Positions 27,467 to 36,172 of a stretch of 64,000 bases of DNA are shown here, piece by piece. The notes under the pieces were generated by a model. It was not told the DNA's origin. It saw nothing but the letters and a program-made list of their open reading frames with translations, and made no database searches. Each line of letters begins with the position of its first letter. Position 1 is the first letter of the stretch. A program made the position numbers and the translations under genes. The DNA comes from Zhouia amylolytica (GTDB taxonomy: Bacteria > Bacteroidota > Bacteroidia > Flavobacteriales > Flavobacteriaceae), in NCBI RefSeq assembly GCF_900116365.1, contig NZ_FPAG01000005.1:186001-250000 (forward strand). Direction: 5' to 3'.

Positions 27467-28216
27467 TTATAACCTCGACTTAATAGCCTCAAACCCGGCC
27501 TTCATTTCTTGAGCCAGCTTATCGTAGGTATATTCAGGAACTTCAAAATTGGTGGTAATCTTACTCACTACCTGCCATACTTCTTGTATTTCGGAGGTAG
27601 GGCATTCAATGGGTGGATATTCTTTGTTTATAGAAATAAGCTGTGTATGCTCATTAGTAACGATCATTTTTTTAACGACTACGGTATCGGGGAGCACTAC
27701 TACATATAGGTTATCGGGTTTAATATCGGAAAGTCTTTCGGTTGCCCGGGCAATCACCCATTCTCCCTGGTGTAATACGGGATGCATACTATCTCCCTTT
27801 ACCTGAAAGGCTCTGTGCGTAGCATTGCGGTATTCAGGGAGTGGCAGATCGAAAGCAGGGAGGTTTTCATACCATTCTACATCCTGTAGATTATGTGCAT
27901 AGCCGGCTGATGCCTTTACGGGCACCATCATTACATTTTCCTGTTCTTCACTGTTAAGGGTTACTACTTTGGGTAAGGTATTGTCAGATGGATGGAGGTA
28001 TTTTTCATTGCTTTCACCAAAGAGCCAAAGCGGATTGATACGATATAATTGAAATAGTTTGGTGACGATTTCACCTGAAATCTTTGTTTTACCACGTTCT
28101 ATATCGGCGGTAGTACCACTGATACCCAAACATTCGGCAAAAGTCTGTTGCGTTAATTTTTGCTCTTGTCTGATACTTTTGAAGCGAATACTTGCTATGG
28201 GTAAATCTTTGATCAT
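27467..28216 (-). CDS. LexA-like repressor: HTH plus S24 self-cleaving peptidase
   Basis: A 249-residue protein. Residues about 8-66 are an XRE-type helix-turn-helix (IRQEQKLTQQTFAECLGISG). The C-terminal S24 peptidase has a candidate cleavage pair Ala104-Gly105 in KASAGYAHN, nucleophile Ser143 in VKGDSMHPVLHQGEW and general base Lys182 or Lys183 in TVVVKKM, the LexA/CI/UmuD layout. It is therefore expected to cleave itself when RecA is activated and to release its targets. It is divergent from a polymerase/nuclease operon across 102 bp that carry four identical-core palindromes (28239-28309), presumably its operators. A phage repressor is the alternative, but there are no phage genes nearby. 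Confidence 0.9.
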   Translation of the reverse strand: MIKDLPIASIRFKSIRQEQKLTQQTFAECLGISGTTADIERGKTKISGEIVTKLFQLYRINPLWLFGESNEKYLHPSDNTLPKVVTLNSEEQENVMMVPVKASAGYAHNLQDVEWYENLPAFDLPLPEYRNATHRAFQVKGDSMHPVLHQGEWVIARATERLSDIKPDNLYVVVLPDTVVVKKMIVTNEHTQLISINKEYPPIECPTSEIQEVWQVVSKITTNFEVPEYTYDKLAQEMKAGFEAIKSRL

Positions 28217-28220
28217 AAAA

Positions 28221-28311
28221 CAAATATAGCTCTTTCATGGAAATAATCCGTTTTTAACATGGATTATTTCCTAATAAATGGAAAAATTCCATAATTTTGG
28301 AAAAAATCCAA
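28221..28311. promoter_or_regulatory. divergent SOS-like promoter region with four GGA-N5-TCC operators
   Basis: Four 11-bp sites with AT-only spacers share GGA-N5-TCC: GGAAATAATCC (28239), GGATTATTTCC (28261), GGAAAAATTCC (28280) and GGAAAAAATCC (28299). Spacing between starts is 22, 19 and 19 bp. The third and fourth extend to TGGAAAAATTCCA and TTGGAAAAAATCCAA. TAATTTTG at 28292-28299 fits a -7 element for the polymerase operon and lies between sites three and four. On the minus strand TATATTTG (28228-28221) could be the repressor's -7 element, though that would leave almost no leader before its ATG at 28216. Confidence 0.75.
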
Positions 28312-28318
28312 TTTATTA

Positions 28319-29533
28319 ATGAGTCGCACAATATTACATCTTGATCTGGATACTTTCTTTGTATCTGTTGAGCGTTTGCTTGATAGTAGGTTAAAGCAGC
28401 GACCAATACTTGTAGGTGGGGTAAGCGATCGAGGTGTAGTGGCGGCTTGCAGTTACGAAACCCGATCTTTCGGGGTACATAGTGGAATGCCAATGCGCAT
28501 GGCTAAAGAATTGTGTCCTGAGGCAGTGATTATAAAGGGAAATGCAGGTGTGTACTCTAAGCATTCAGATGTGATTACTGATATAATTAAAGAAAAAGTT
28601 CCTTTGTTTGAGAAGGCGAGCATCGATGAATTTTATGCAGATCTTTCGGGGATGGACAAGTTTTTTGGCAGTTATAAGTATGCTTCGGAACTGCGGAGAA
28701 CTATTACAAAGGAAACCGGACTGCCTATATCGTTTGGTTTGTCGGTTAATAAAGTAGTATCGAAAGTAGCAACCGGAGAGGCCAAGCCAAACAATCAGCT
28801 AAAAATAGATTATGGCTTTGAAAAACCGTTTTTAGCGCCTTTGTCAATTAAGAAAATCCCCATGATAGGAGACAAGACTTATTTGACCTTGCGCAATCTT
28901 GGAATTAAACAAGTACAAACCCTTCAGGAGATGCCTAAAGAAATGCTTTATACGGTTTTGGGTAAAAACGGACTTACAATCTGGGATAGAGCCAGTGGGG
29001 TGGATACAACCCCGGTTATACCGTTTTGTGAACGAAAATCGATTTCTACTGAACGTACTTTTGATCGTGATACGACTGATGTACAGAAGCTTAGAACATT
29101 ACTGATCGCTATGACAGAGAATTTAGCCTATCAGTTGCGAAGAGGCGAAAAACTAACCGCCTGTGTAGCCGTTAAATTAAGATACTCTGATTTTCAAACG
29201 GTATCGAAACAGCTTAAAATACCTTATACCAGTGCTGACCATATTTTAATAGAGAAGGTGCTCGGACTCTTTAAACAACTCTATAACCGTAGAATGCTGG
29301 TACGACTTATAGGGATAAGGTTTAGTCATTTGGTACATGGTAATTACCAGATTAATCTGTTTGAAGATTCTGAAGAAGCTATTAATCTCTATCAGGCACT
29401 GGATAAAATCAGGCAACGGTATGGAGATAAGAGTGTATTGAGAGCAGCGGGTATGGGTGCCAGGACTATTGGTAGAATGCATAACCCTTTTAACGGACAG
29501 CCACCAACCATATTAGCACATAGAAAACAATAA
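28319..29533 (+). CDS. dinB: Y-family translesion DNA polymerase (DinB/UmuC-like)
   Basis: A 404-residue translesion polymerase. Catalytic acidic residues are in LHLDLDTFFVSVE (Asp8, Asp10) and SIDEFYADLSG (Asp103-Glu104). The thumb helix-hairpin-helix (IPMIGDKTYLTLRNLGIKQV) and little-finger domain follow. QINLF at residues 344-348 is a beta-clamp-binding QxxLF motif. The C-terminal tail (LDKIRQRYGDKSVLRAAGM) resembles UmuC/ImuB more than classical Pol IV. The start codon is 20 bp after the -7 element and just past the fourth operator. Its stop overlaps the next gene's ATG by one base (TAATG), so translation of polymerase and DnaE is coupled. Confidence 0.93.
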   Translation: MSRTILHLDLDTFFVSVERLLDSRLKQRPILVGGVSDRGVVAACSYETRSFGVHSGMPMRMAKELCPEAVIIKGNAGVYSKHSDVITDIIKEKVPLFEKASIDEFYADLSGMDKFFGSYKYASELRRTITKETGLPISFGLSVNKVVSKVATGEAKPNNQLKIDYGFEKPFLAPLSIKKIPMIGDKTYLTLRNLGIKQVQTLQEMPKEMLYTVLGKNGLTIWDRASGVDTTPVIPFCERKSISTERTFDRDTTDVQKLRTLLIAMTENLAYQLRRGEKLTACVAVKLRYSDFQTVSKQLKIPYTSADHILIEKVLGLFKQLYNRRMLVRLIGIRFSHLVHGNYQINLFEDSEEAINLYQALDKIRQRYGDKSVLRAAGMGARTIGRMHNPFNGQPPTILAHRKQ

Positions 29534-32487
29534 TGTATTTAAATTGTCATTCATATTATAGTTTGCGTTTTGGTACCTTTTCAGAAGTAGAGCTTTTGGA
29601 ACTGGCCAGAGAAAACCATGTAACTCAATTAGCGCTTACCGATATCAATAATACTTCGGCCTGCCTGAATTTTATTCGTAAAGCGGAATCGTATGGTATA
29701 AAGCCGCTTGTAGGTGTTGACTTTAGAAATGGAGTAGATCAGCAGTTTGTGGGTATAGCACGTAACAATCATGGGTTTAAACAGCTTAATGATTTGCTTT
29801 CGGCACATTTACATACAGAAAAGCTAATCCCGCAACAGGCACCTGAATTGTCAGACGTGTTTATCGTCTATCCTTTTGAAAAAGTATTGTTGAATGAAAT
29901 GGATACTTTTAAGCCTTATGAGTATATCGGTATTTCGGTAAAAGACCTTAGAAAATTACCATTCTCTAAATACATTACCTATAAAGACAGATTGGTAGTA
30001 CAGCAACCTGTTACCTTCAGAAATAAAAGAGATTATAATGCCCACCGCTTGTTACGTGCTATAGATAATAATACATTACTGAGTAAGCTTCAGGCTGAGG
30101 AACAGGCTAATGAAGATGAAAAGATGTACCCGGTAGAAAACCTTTATCAGGCGTTTAAAGAATACCCTTTTATTTTAGAAAATACAGACCAACTTTTAAA
30201 ACAGTGCAGTATTAATTTTGATTTTTCTGCCGGTAAGCAAAGTCAGAATCAACAAACATATACCGGAAGTAAAGAAGAGGATTACCTGCTTTTGGAAAAG
30301 CTTTGTTTGGCGCAGATGGATTATCGATATCCTGACGAGCAGGATGCTGCTATTGAACGAATGCGGAAAGAACTGGAGTTGATTCGTAAAATGGAGTATG
30401 TATCGTATTTTTTAATTAATTACGATATCATTAGTTATGCGAGATCGAAAGGATACTTCCATGTAGGTCGCGGTAGTGGAGCCAATAGTATAGTAGCATA
30501 TTTACTGGGAATAACAGATGTAGATCCATTGGAGCTCGATCTGTACTTTGAACGATTTATGAATTTGTTTCGAAGTACCCCGCCTGATTTTGATATTGAT
30601 TTTTCGTGGCGGGATCGCGAAGATGTTACCCGATATATTTTTGATCGCTTTCCGAATGTGGCTCTTATGGGGACCTATGTTACTTTTAAATACAAAGGGG
30701 TGGTTAGAGAACTGGGTAAAGTGTTTGGCTTGCCTAAAGAAGATATAGATCGTTTGAGCGATGGACAATTTAAATTAAATGAGCTCGATGAGTTATCGGA
30801 ACTGGTATTGCGTTATGGTACGCTTATAGAAGGAATGCCTAACTACATAAGCGTGCATTCGAGTGGAATACTAATAAGTGAATATTCGCTACAGCACTTT
30901 TGCGCTACATTTTTACCTCCAAAAGGTTTCGCTACCGTACAAATAGACATGCATATAGCTGAAGATGTGGGCTTGTATAAATACGATGTGTTGGGGCAGC
31001 GGGGATTGGCGAAAATAAAGGAGACGTTACAGATCATTGCATATAACCAGCCTGACAATAACACTTTTGACATCCATAATGTAAAGCAGTTTAAAACCGA
31101 TGTTAAGGTAAATACGATGTTGAGCAGGGGACAATGTATGGGGTGTTTTTATGTCGAATCGCCGGCAATGCGAATGCTTATTAGTAAACTTAAGGTCGAT
31201 AATTACCTGGGGCTGGTAGCGGCAAGCTCTATTATAAGACCGGGAGTATCGCAAAGTGGTATGATGCGTGAGTATATTCTACGTCATCATAAGCCGGAGC
31301 GTATTAAGCAAGCACATCCGGTACTACTGCAAATTATGCCGGATACTTATGGAGTAATGGTATATCAGGAGGATGTTATAAAGGTCGCTCACCATTTTGC
31401 AGGTTTAAGCCTTGGGGAAGCTGATGTGTTGAGAAGGGGAATGAGCGGAAAGTATCGCTCGAGGGATGAATTTAAAGCTGTTGAAGAAAAGTTTATAGAT
31501 AATTGCCGAAAGCGGGGGTATGATGATAAGGTGACCAAAGAGGTCTGGAAGCAAATAGAAAGTTTTGCAGGTTATGCTTTCGCAAAGGGGCATTCTGCCT
31601 CCTATGCTGTAGAGAGTTATCAGAGCTTATTTTTAAGGGCTTACTACCCACTGGAGTATATGGTTGCCGTACTTAATAATGGAGGTGGATTTTATCGCCC
31701 TGAAATTTATATTCATGAGGCTCGGATGTTGGGTGCGATCGTACATGCTCCTTGCATTAATAGAAGCAGTATGGAAAATAAAATATACGGGAAACATATT
31801 TATTTAGGGTTTGGTTATTTGAAGGATTTAGAGCAACGGAGTTGTATACGTATTTTAAAAGAACGTACACATGGAGCTTTTACGTCTTTAGAGGATTTTA
31901 TAGAACGGGTTACTATTAGTATTGATCAATTAAGTATTTTAATTCGCATAGGCGCTTTTCGATTTACCGGAGTTGACAAGTATGAACTACTCTGGAAGGC
32001 TCATTTTAGCCTGGGACATATACAACGGTTTGAAGACCAGTACCAGCTGTTTAAGGTGCGTCAAAATAATTATGAAGTTCCTGTATTACAAACCACAAAG
32101 CTGGAGGAAGCTTTTGAACAGATAGAACTTTTAGGTTTTACATTGTGCAGTCCGTTTGACCTACTGCTGGAGGAGCCAAAGAATAATAGAATTACCAACG
32201 ATTTTCAGCAGTATTTAAATAAGCATATCGATATATACGGATACCTGGTAACGACAAAGCGCAGTACTACCCAGAACGGGAATCAGATGTACTTTGCCAC
32301 CTTTATAGATCAGATAGGAGAAGTGTTTGATGTGGTGCTATTTCCTCAGATTGCTGCTAAAAATAAATTTAGGGGGAAAGGGATATATCGTATTTATGGT
32401 AAAGTGGTTAGTGAGTTTGGTTATTTGAGTTTAGAAGTAGTTAAAATGAAAAAAGAAGATTATATTCAAGATCCTCGTTTTCAGTAA
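29533..32487 (+). CDS. dnaE: DNA polymerase III alpha subunit, short DnaE (error-prone type)
   Basis: 984 residues, shorter than a replicative DnaE (about 1160 in E. coli) and in the range of damage-inducible DnaE2 proteins. It has an N-terminal PHP domain (CHSYYSLRFGTFSEVELLEL), polymerase motifs GRGSGANSIVAYLLGI and PPDFDIDFSW (Asp354 and Asp356 catalytic), the GMSGKYRSRDEF block, SFAGYAFAKGHSASYA helices, and a C-terminal OB-type region (DIYGYLVTTKRSTTQNGNQM). In the PHP start, HSYYSL replaces the usual HSEYSL, so metal-dependent proofreading may be weak. Joined to the Y-family polymerase by a one-base overlap, it forms a mutagenesis cassette like imuB-dnaE2 in other phyla (inference). This is probably not the cell's main alpha subunit. 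Confidence 0.93.
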   Translation: MYLNCHSYYSLRFGTFSEVELLELARENHVTQLALTDINNTSACLNFIRKAESYGIKPLVGVDFRNGVDQQFVGIARNNHGFKQLNDLLSAHLHTEKLIPQQAPELSDVFIVYPFEKVLLNEMDTFKPYEYIGISVKDLRKLPFSKYITYKDRLVVQQPVTFRNKRDYNAHRLLRAIDNNTLLSKLQAEEQANEDEKMYPVENLYQAFKEYPFILENTDQLLKQCSINFDFSAGKQSQNQQTYTGSKEEDYLLLEKLCLAQMDYRYPDEQDAAIERMRKELELIRKMEYVSYFLINYDIISYARSKGYFHVGRGSGANSIVAYLLGITDVDPLELDLYFERFMNLFRSTPPDFDIDFSWRDREDVTRYIFDRFPNVALMGTYVTFKYKGVVRELGKVFGLPKEDIDRLSDGQFKLNELDELSELVLRYGTLIEGMPNYISVHSSGILISEYSLQHFCATFLPPKGFATVQIDMHIAEDVGLYKYDVLGQRGLAKIKETLQIIAYNQPDNNTFDIHNVKQFKTDVKVNTMLSRGQCMGCFYVESPAMRMLISKLKVDNYLGLVAASSIIRPGVSQSGMMREYILRHHKPERIKQAHPVLLQIMPDTYGVMVYQEDVIKVAHHFAGLSLGEADVLRRGMSGKYRSRDEFKAVEEKFIDNCRKRGYDDKVTKEVWKQIESFAGYAFAKGHSASYAVESYQSLFLRAYYPLEYMVAVLNNGGGFYRPEIYIHEARMLGAIVHAPCINRSSMENKIYGKHIYLGFGYLKDLEQRSCIRILKERTHGAFTSLEDFIERVTISIDQLSILIRIGAFRFTGVDKYELLWKAHFSLGHIQRFEDQYQLFKVRQNNYEVPVLQTTKLEEAFEQIELLGFTLCSPFDLLLEEPKNNRITNDFQQYLNKHIDIYGYLVTTKRSTTQNGNQMYFATFIDQIGEVFDVVLFPQIAAKNKFRGKGIYRIYGKVVSEFGYLSLEVVKMKKEDYIQDPRFQ

Positions 32488-32499
32488 AAAGAAATTTTA

Positions 32500-33873
32500 A
32501 TGTACGCAATTATAGATGTAGAAACAACGGGTTTTGGGGGAGAAAATAACCGCATAACAGAAATAGCGGTGGTAATTCATAATGGAACTACATTAGTAGA
32601 TGAGTACCATACCCTGGTAAACCCGGAAATGCCTATTTCAAGAAATGTAATAGGTCTTACCGGCATAGACGACGGAATGGTACATGATGCCCCAAAATTT
32701 TCAGAGATAGCAGAAAAAATAGAGCAACTTACAGCGAATAAAATATTTGTAGCTCATAATGTGAATTTTGACTATAATGTAATCAGGAATGAATTTAAGA
32801 GACTTGGAATTGACTATAAAAGGAAACGCCTATGTACTGTGCGCCTCTCCCGACAAATATTTCCGGGGTTACGCTCGTATAGCCTGGGGAATTTATGCCG
32901 TAATTTAGAAATTCCTATTCAACAGAGACACCGGGCTAAGGGAGATACAGATGCTACCGTGATTTTATTACAAAAACTGCTTAAAAATGATCAGGATGGT
33001 ACCGTGGCACAGCATCTCAATCAACGTTCCAGAGAGGTTACCTTACCACCCCTTTTACCTAAAACTATTTTTGAAGAATTACCCGAAACCTCAGGCGTAT
33101 ACTATTTTTTGAATGATACAGGTAAAATTATATATGTGGGAAAGGCAGTCAATATTAAGAAAAGAGTATTGAGTCATTTTTATGATAAAAAAGCCAAGGA
33201 GTTAGCCTTGAGCAAGGAAACTGCCCATATAGAGTTTGAAGAAACAGGAAGCGAACTGTTAGCACTCATAGTAGAGTCCGTTAAGATTAAACACCATTTT
33301 CCAAAATATAACCGGGCTCAAAAACGCAGGAGTAAAGGATATGGAGTTTTTAGTTATACCGACAGGAAGGGTATTATACACCTGGCTTATAACCACCTGA
33401 AACTAGTTAAGCAGCCAATAAAGGTATTTTATTCCACAAGAGAGTGTGTAGCTTTTATGGAACAGCTTTGTGAAGCCTATAACCTTTGTCCTAAGTATAC
33501 CCAGTTGCAAAGTAATGTTAAGCATTGTTCTCATTATAAGTTGAACGAGTGTAAAGGTATTTGCAGGGAAGAGGAAGTTATCGATGAGTATAACAATAGG
33601 GTACAACAAGCGATAGCAGGAACAAAAACGAAAAGTACCGATTTCTTACTGATTGAAAAGGGGAGAACACCAAAGGAAAAGGCCGTTATATTAATAGAAG
33701 ATGAACACTATAGAGGGCATGGGTTTATACCTAATGACCAATGCTTAACTACCATAAATGATCTTGAAGCCTGGATTGAGCTGCAACCAAATAATCGGGA
33801 GATTGACCACTTTATAAAAGCTTATATGGATAAGGTAACGAACAAGGTTGAAATTGTTCAGTTGCCTTCGTAG
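32500..33873 (+). CDS. DEDDh exonuclease fused to GIY-YIG nuclease
   Basis: A 457-residue two-nuclease fusion. Residues 1 to about 165 form a DnaQ-type DEDDh 3'-5' exonuclease: IIDVETTGFG (Asp6, Glu8), VAHNVNFDYNVI, and HRAKGDTDATV (His and Asp). Residues about 195-280 form a GIY-YIG domain as in UvrC/Cho: SGVYYFLNDTG, IIYVGKAVNIKKRVLSHF, and the catalytic Glu in VESVKIKHHFPKYN. The C-terminal region contains a Cys cluster (YNLCPKYTQL, KHCSHYKLNECKGICREE), which may bind a metal; this fold element also follows the GIY-YIG domain in some UvrC-like proteins. Third gene of the polymerase operon, 12 bp after DnaE. It may supply proofreading and incision during damage repair. Confidence 0.9.
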   Translation: MYAIIDVETTGFGGENNRITEIAVVIHNGTTLVDEYHTLVNPEMPISRNVIGLTGIDDGMVHDAPKFSEIAEKIEQLTANKIFVAHNVNFDYNVIRNEFKRLGIDYKRKRLCTVRLSRQIFPGLRSYSLGNLCRNLEIPIQQRHRAKGDTDATVILLQKLLKNDQDGTVAQHLNQRSREVTLPPLLPKTIFEELPETSGVYYFLNDTGKIIYVGKAVNIKKRVLSHFYDKKAKELALSKETAHIEFEETGSELLALIVESVKIKHHFPKYNRAQKRRSKGYGVFSYTDRKGIIHLAYNHLKLVKQPIKVFYSTRECVAFMEQLCEAYNLCPKYTQLQSNVKHCSHYKLNECKGICREEEVIDEYNNRVQQAIAGTKTKSTDFLLIEKGRTPKEKAVILIEDEHYRGHGFIPNDQCLTTINDLEAWIELQPNNREIDHFIKAYMDKVTNKVEIVQLPS

Positions 33874-33951
33874 CTATTGAAGTTTTGGTTAAGGACAGGT
33901 GCGATACTAAATGAACCGTATGAAGAATATCTACAGTGCTTTGCTTGGTAA

Positions 33952-33974
33952 AGGCAAATTATTAGGATTTGCCT
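33952..33974. terminator. possible hairpin between convergent genes
   Basis: AGGCAAAT (33952-33959), loop TATTAGG, ATTTGCCT (33967-33974) is a perfect 8-bp stem where the exonuclease and serine-hydrolase genes converge. It overlaps the 3' end of the minus-strand gene. No strong T run follows on either strand, so termination is only possible. Confidence 0.35.
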
Positions 33975-35380
33975 AATGTTTTACAGCGTTCGATGTGATC
34001 TATCAATAGGGTGTTTCCCGGATTGAGCTTCAATGCCTTTTTATAAGCGATAATGGCTTCCTCATACCGTTCTAATTTTTCCAGATTTTGACCATTGATC
34101 TCAAAGACTTCCCAGTCATCAGGTAATTCCATTACCATAATATTACTTAACTGATGACTAATGGCATATTTACCTTTTCCAAAGAAGAACCGTTCGAGCC
34201 AGTAAATATTAAGGATGTTTCCAGGGTATTCTTCAGCCTTAAGTTGTTTATATGTAGCGACTAAATTCTTTGGGTTTCCTTGGTCTATAATATCTGCCAG
34301 TTCATAGGCAATGGTTCTTTCCGGGTGGTTTAACTGAAAATCAGGATAGAGGAGTTTTAGACCAATATCATCAACTAAATTCCCAGAGTTTGTTAGTATC
34401 ACTACACCAAACTTTGTTTCTTTATTAAAGCCCAGAAAAGATCGGTAACCTCCGGTGCCACCATTATGAAATAAAATTTGAGTATGCTGCTCCGGGTTAA
34501 ATACAAACCATCCGTCTTTGTAAAAAAGACGATCTTTCCCCAAATCTGTAATTCCAGTAGGAATGAGTTTGTTTATACTATTCGGGGTAAATAAAGAATT
34601 AAACTTTTGCTGATATTTTAAATAGTGAATGAGGTCTCTGGTACAGCTTATCAGTCCACCGGCATATCTGCTAGGACCTGTAAAGTTCCAATAACTATTT
34701 TGAGTACCCATATTGGTTGGTTGAGCAATAATGTTAATTATAGCTGACTGATGATTAAGATAGGTATTGGTCATGTCTGCTTTTAACAGTAGTCCGCCCA
34801 TGAGATCTTCAAATGTTCTGTTGGTAGATTTTTCTACGATTTTTCCCAAAATGCCATAACCCAGGTTCGAGTATCTCCAAACCTTTAAAGTATCTGCTTT
34901 TAAGCTTTGTAATTCAATGTTTAATAAGCTGTCTGAATACCCATTAAACGGATCAGACCAATCTTCAGGAGTGAATTGTGCCGACAAGCGGGGTATTCCG
35001 GCAATGTGATTTTGCAAGTCCGAAAGTTCGATTCGATCTAAATTTGAATTGTCAAGATCTGGAAAAAAATCTTTAATCGAAACACTCATAGATTCCTTTA
35101 AAGAAAGCTGAGCAAGGGTAGCCGTAAACGTTTTTGTGATAGATCCTATTTCATAAAGGGTTAAGCTGTCTGTTTTTACGTTTATCACTCCTTCTTCTAT
35201 GCTAAATGAATGATATTTAGTATCTCCATTAGGTAATAGAATACCGATGGATATGCTCGGATTAATTTCGAGTTTAATCCTCCTTTCTATTTCCTGATAT
35301 ACATCACTGGGTAAATCTTGTGCGGATAAAAAATTTGAAATTGTACAAATAAAAAAGTAAAATAAAAATTGTGTTTTCAT
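33962..35380 (-). CDS. serine hydrolase, beta-lactamase class C/penicillin-binding-protein-like
   Basis: A 472-residue protein with a signal peptide (about 1-20). The SxxK motif is Ser80-Ile-Thr-Lys83 in EIGSITKTFTA and the YSN motif is Tyr170-Ser-Asn. HNGGTGGYRS is the KTG-like third motif (HxGxxxG), typical of esterase or peptidase members rather than true beta-lactamases. Residues about 425-470 add a TPR-like helical tail (EEAIIAYKKALKLNPGN). Periplasmic. Substrate unknown: a D-aminopeptidase, esterase or cell-wall role are all possible. Neighbours give no clear pathway. Confidence 0.85.
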   Translation of the reverse strand: MKTQFLFYFFICTISNFLSAQDLPSDVYQEIERRIKLEINPSISIGILLPNGDTKYHSFSIEEGVINVKTDSLTLYEIGSITKTFTATLAQLSLKESMSVSIKDFFPDLDNSNLDRIELSDLQNHIAGIPRLSAQFTPEDWSDPFNGYSDSLLNIELQSLKADTLKVWRYSNLGYGILGKIVEKSTNRTFEDLMGGLLLKADMTNTYLNHQSAIINIIAQPTNMGTQNSYWNFTGPSRYAGGLISCTRDLIHYLKYQQKFNSLFTPNSINKLIPTGITDLGKDRLFYKDGWFVFNPEQHTQILFHNGGTGGYRSFLGFNKETKFGVVILTNSGNLVDDIGLKLLYPDFQLNHPERTIAYELADIIDQGNPKNLVATYKQLKAEEYPGNILNIYWLERFFFGKGKYAISHQLSNIMVMELPDDWEVFEINGQNLEKLERYEEAIIAYKKALKLNPGNTLLIDHIERCKTLGKS

Positions 35381-35410
35381 TTGGGGAATTTACGTATTAA
35401 TATCCTGTCG

Positions 35411-36112
35411 TTACTTATGATTTTTATGGATGTTTACTTTGTTCAAAAGACTATCAGTGTAATCAATGGTAGGGTTTGATCCGTTTTCAGCTTTTAAAAT
35501 TATTCTGCCGTCTTTTTTTGCATCACTAATTTTAGCAATGCTTAAATCTTTATCGGTTTCATGCCATAATACGATTCTATCCCGGATTCCTTGCTTGTCT
35601 TGTAAGTCTGCATTGATGGTCATAAATGCAATTTGAGGTGCAGCATAAAGATAGATGGCCTCACCACCATGAGCTCCTCCGTAATCCATGCCCAGTCCGA
35701 TACTGTTATCGCTGTCGCTGAATCCATACCCGGAACGTTCTTCACCTTTAGGGTCATTAAAAAACAGCGACCAACCTTCATTATTTGTTCTGTTGTAATA
35801 GTTACCACCCAGAAATAGTTTTCCATGCGGTCCTAAATGAATACGGTCCATTCCTTTATCATCTAAAAAGACCATTCCGTTTAAGGTGTCTTTTCGTACT
35901 CTGACTTCATTGGTAACTGGAAAACCGATTGCCATTCTTGGATTTCCTTCATTATCATGAATAACAATGCCTTTGGAATGTATAATTTCGTTCGATTTTA
36001 ATTCTTGATTTCTTGGATTAAGGTAGACCCAAATGATGGCAACAATCAACAGAAGAATGATAAGGGTTTGTATCTTTTGAACTTTTTTTAATGAATTAAT
36101 TTGTTGTTCCAT
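35411..36112 (-). CDS. single-pass membrane protein of unknown function
   Basis: 233 residues from ATG 36112; the frame opens at 36133 but that extension (MCLKNRT) adds nothing recognisable. Residues about 14-32 form one transmembrane helix (TLIILLLIVAIIWVYLN) after a short cytosolic helix. The remainder is beta-rich, with repeated units of the form G-I-V-I-x-D-x-x-G-N-x-R and MVFLDDKGMDRIHLGPHGKL, and would be periplasmic. I recognise no enzyme motif. It lies 30 bp upstream of the serine hydrolase on the same strand and may be transcribed with it. Confidence 0.65.
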   Translation of the reverse strand: MEQQINSLKKVQKIQTLIILLLIVAIIWVYLNPRNQELKSNEIIHSKGIVIHDNEGNPRMAIGFPVTNEVRVRKDTLNGMVFLDDKGMDRIHLGPHGKLFLGGNYYNRTNNEGWSLFFNDPKGEERSGYGFSDSDNSIGLGMDYGGAHGGEAIYLYAAPQIAFMTINADLQDKQGIRDRIVLWHETDKDLSIAKISDAKKDGRIILKAENGSNPTIDYTDSLLNKVNIHKNHK

Positions 36113-36172
36113 AGTTCTATTTTTTAAACACAATATTCAGGTAAAGGCTTTTATAAGCTCCATTGAATGACT

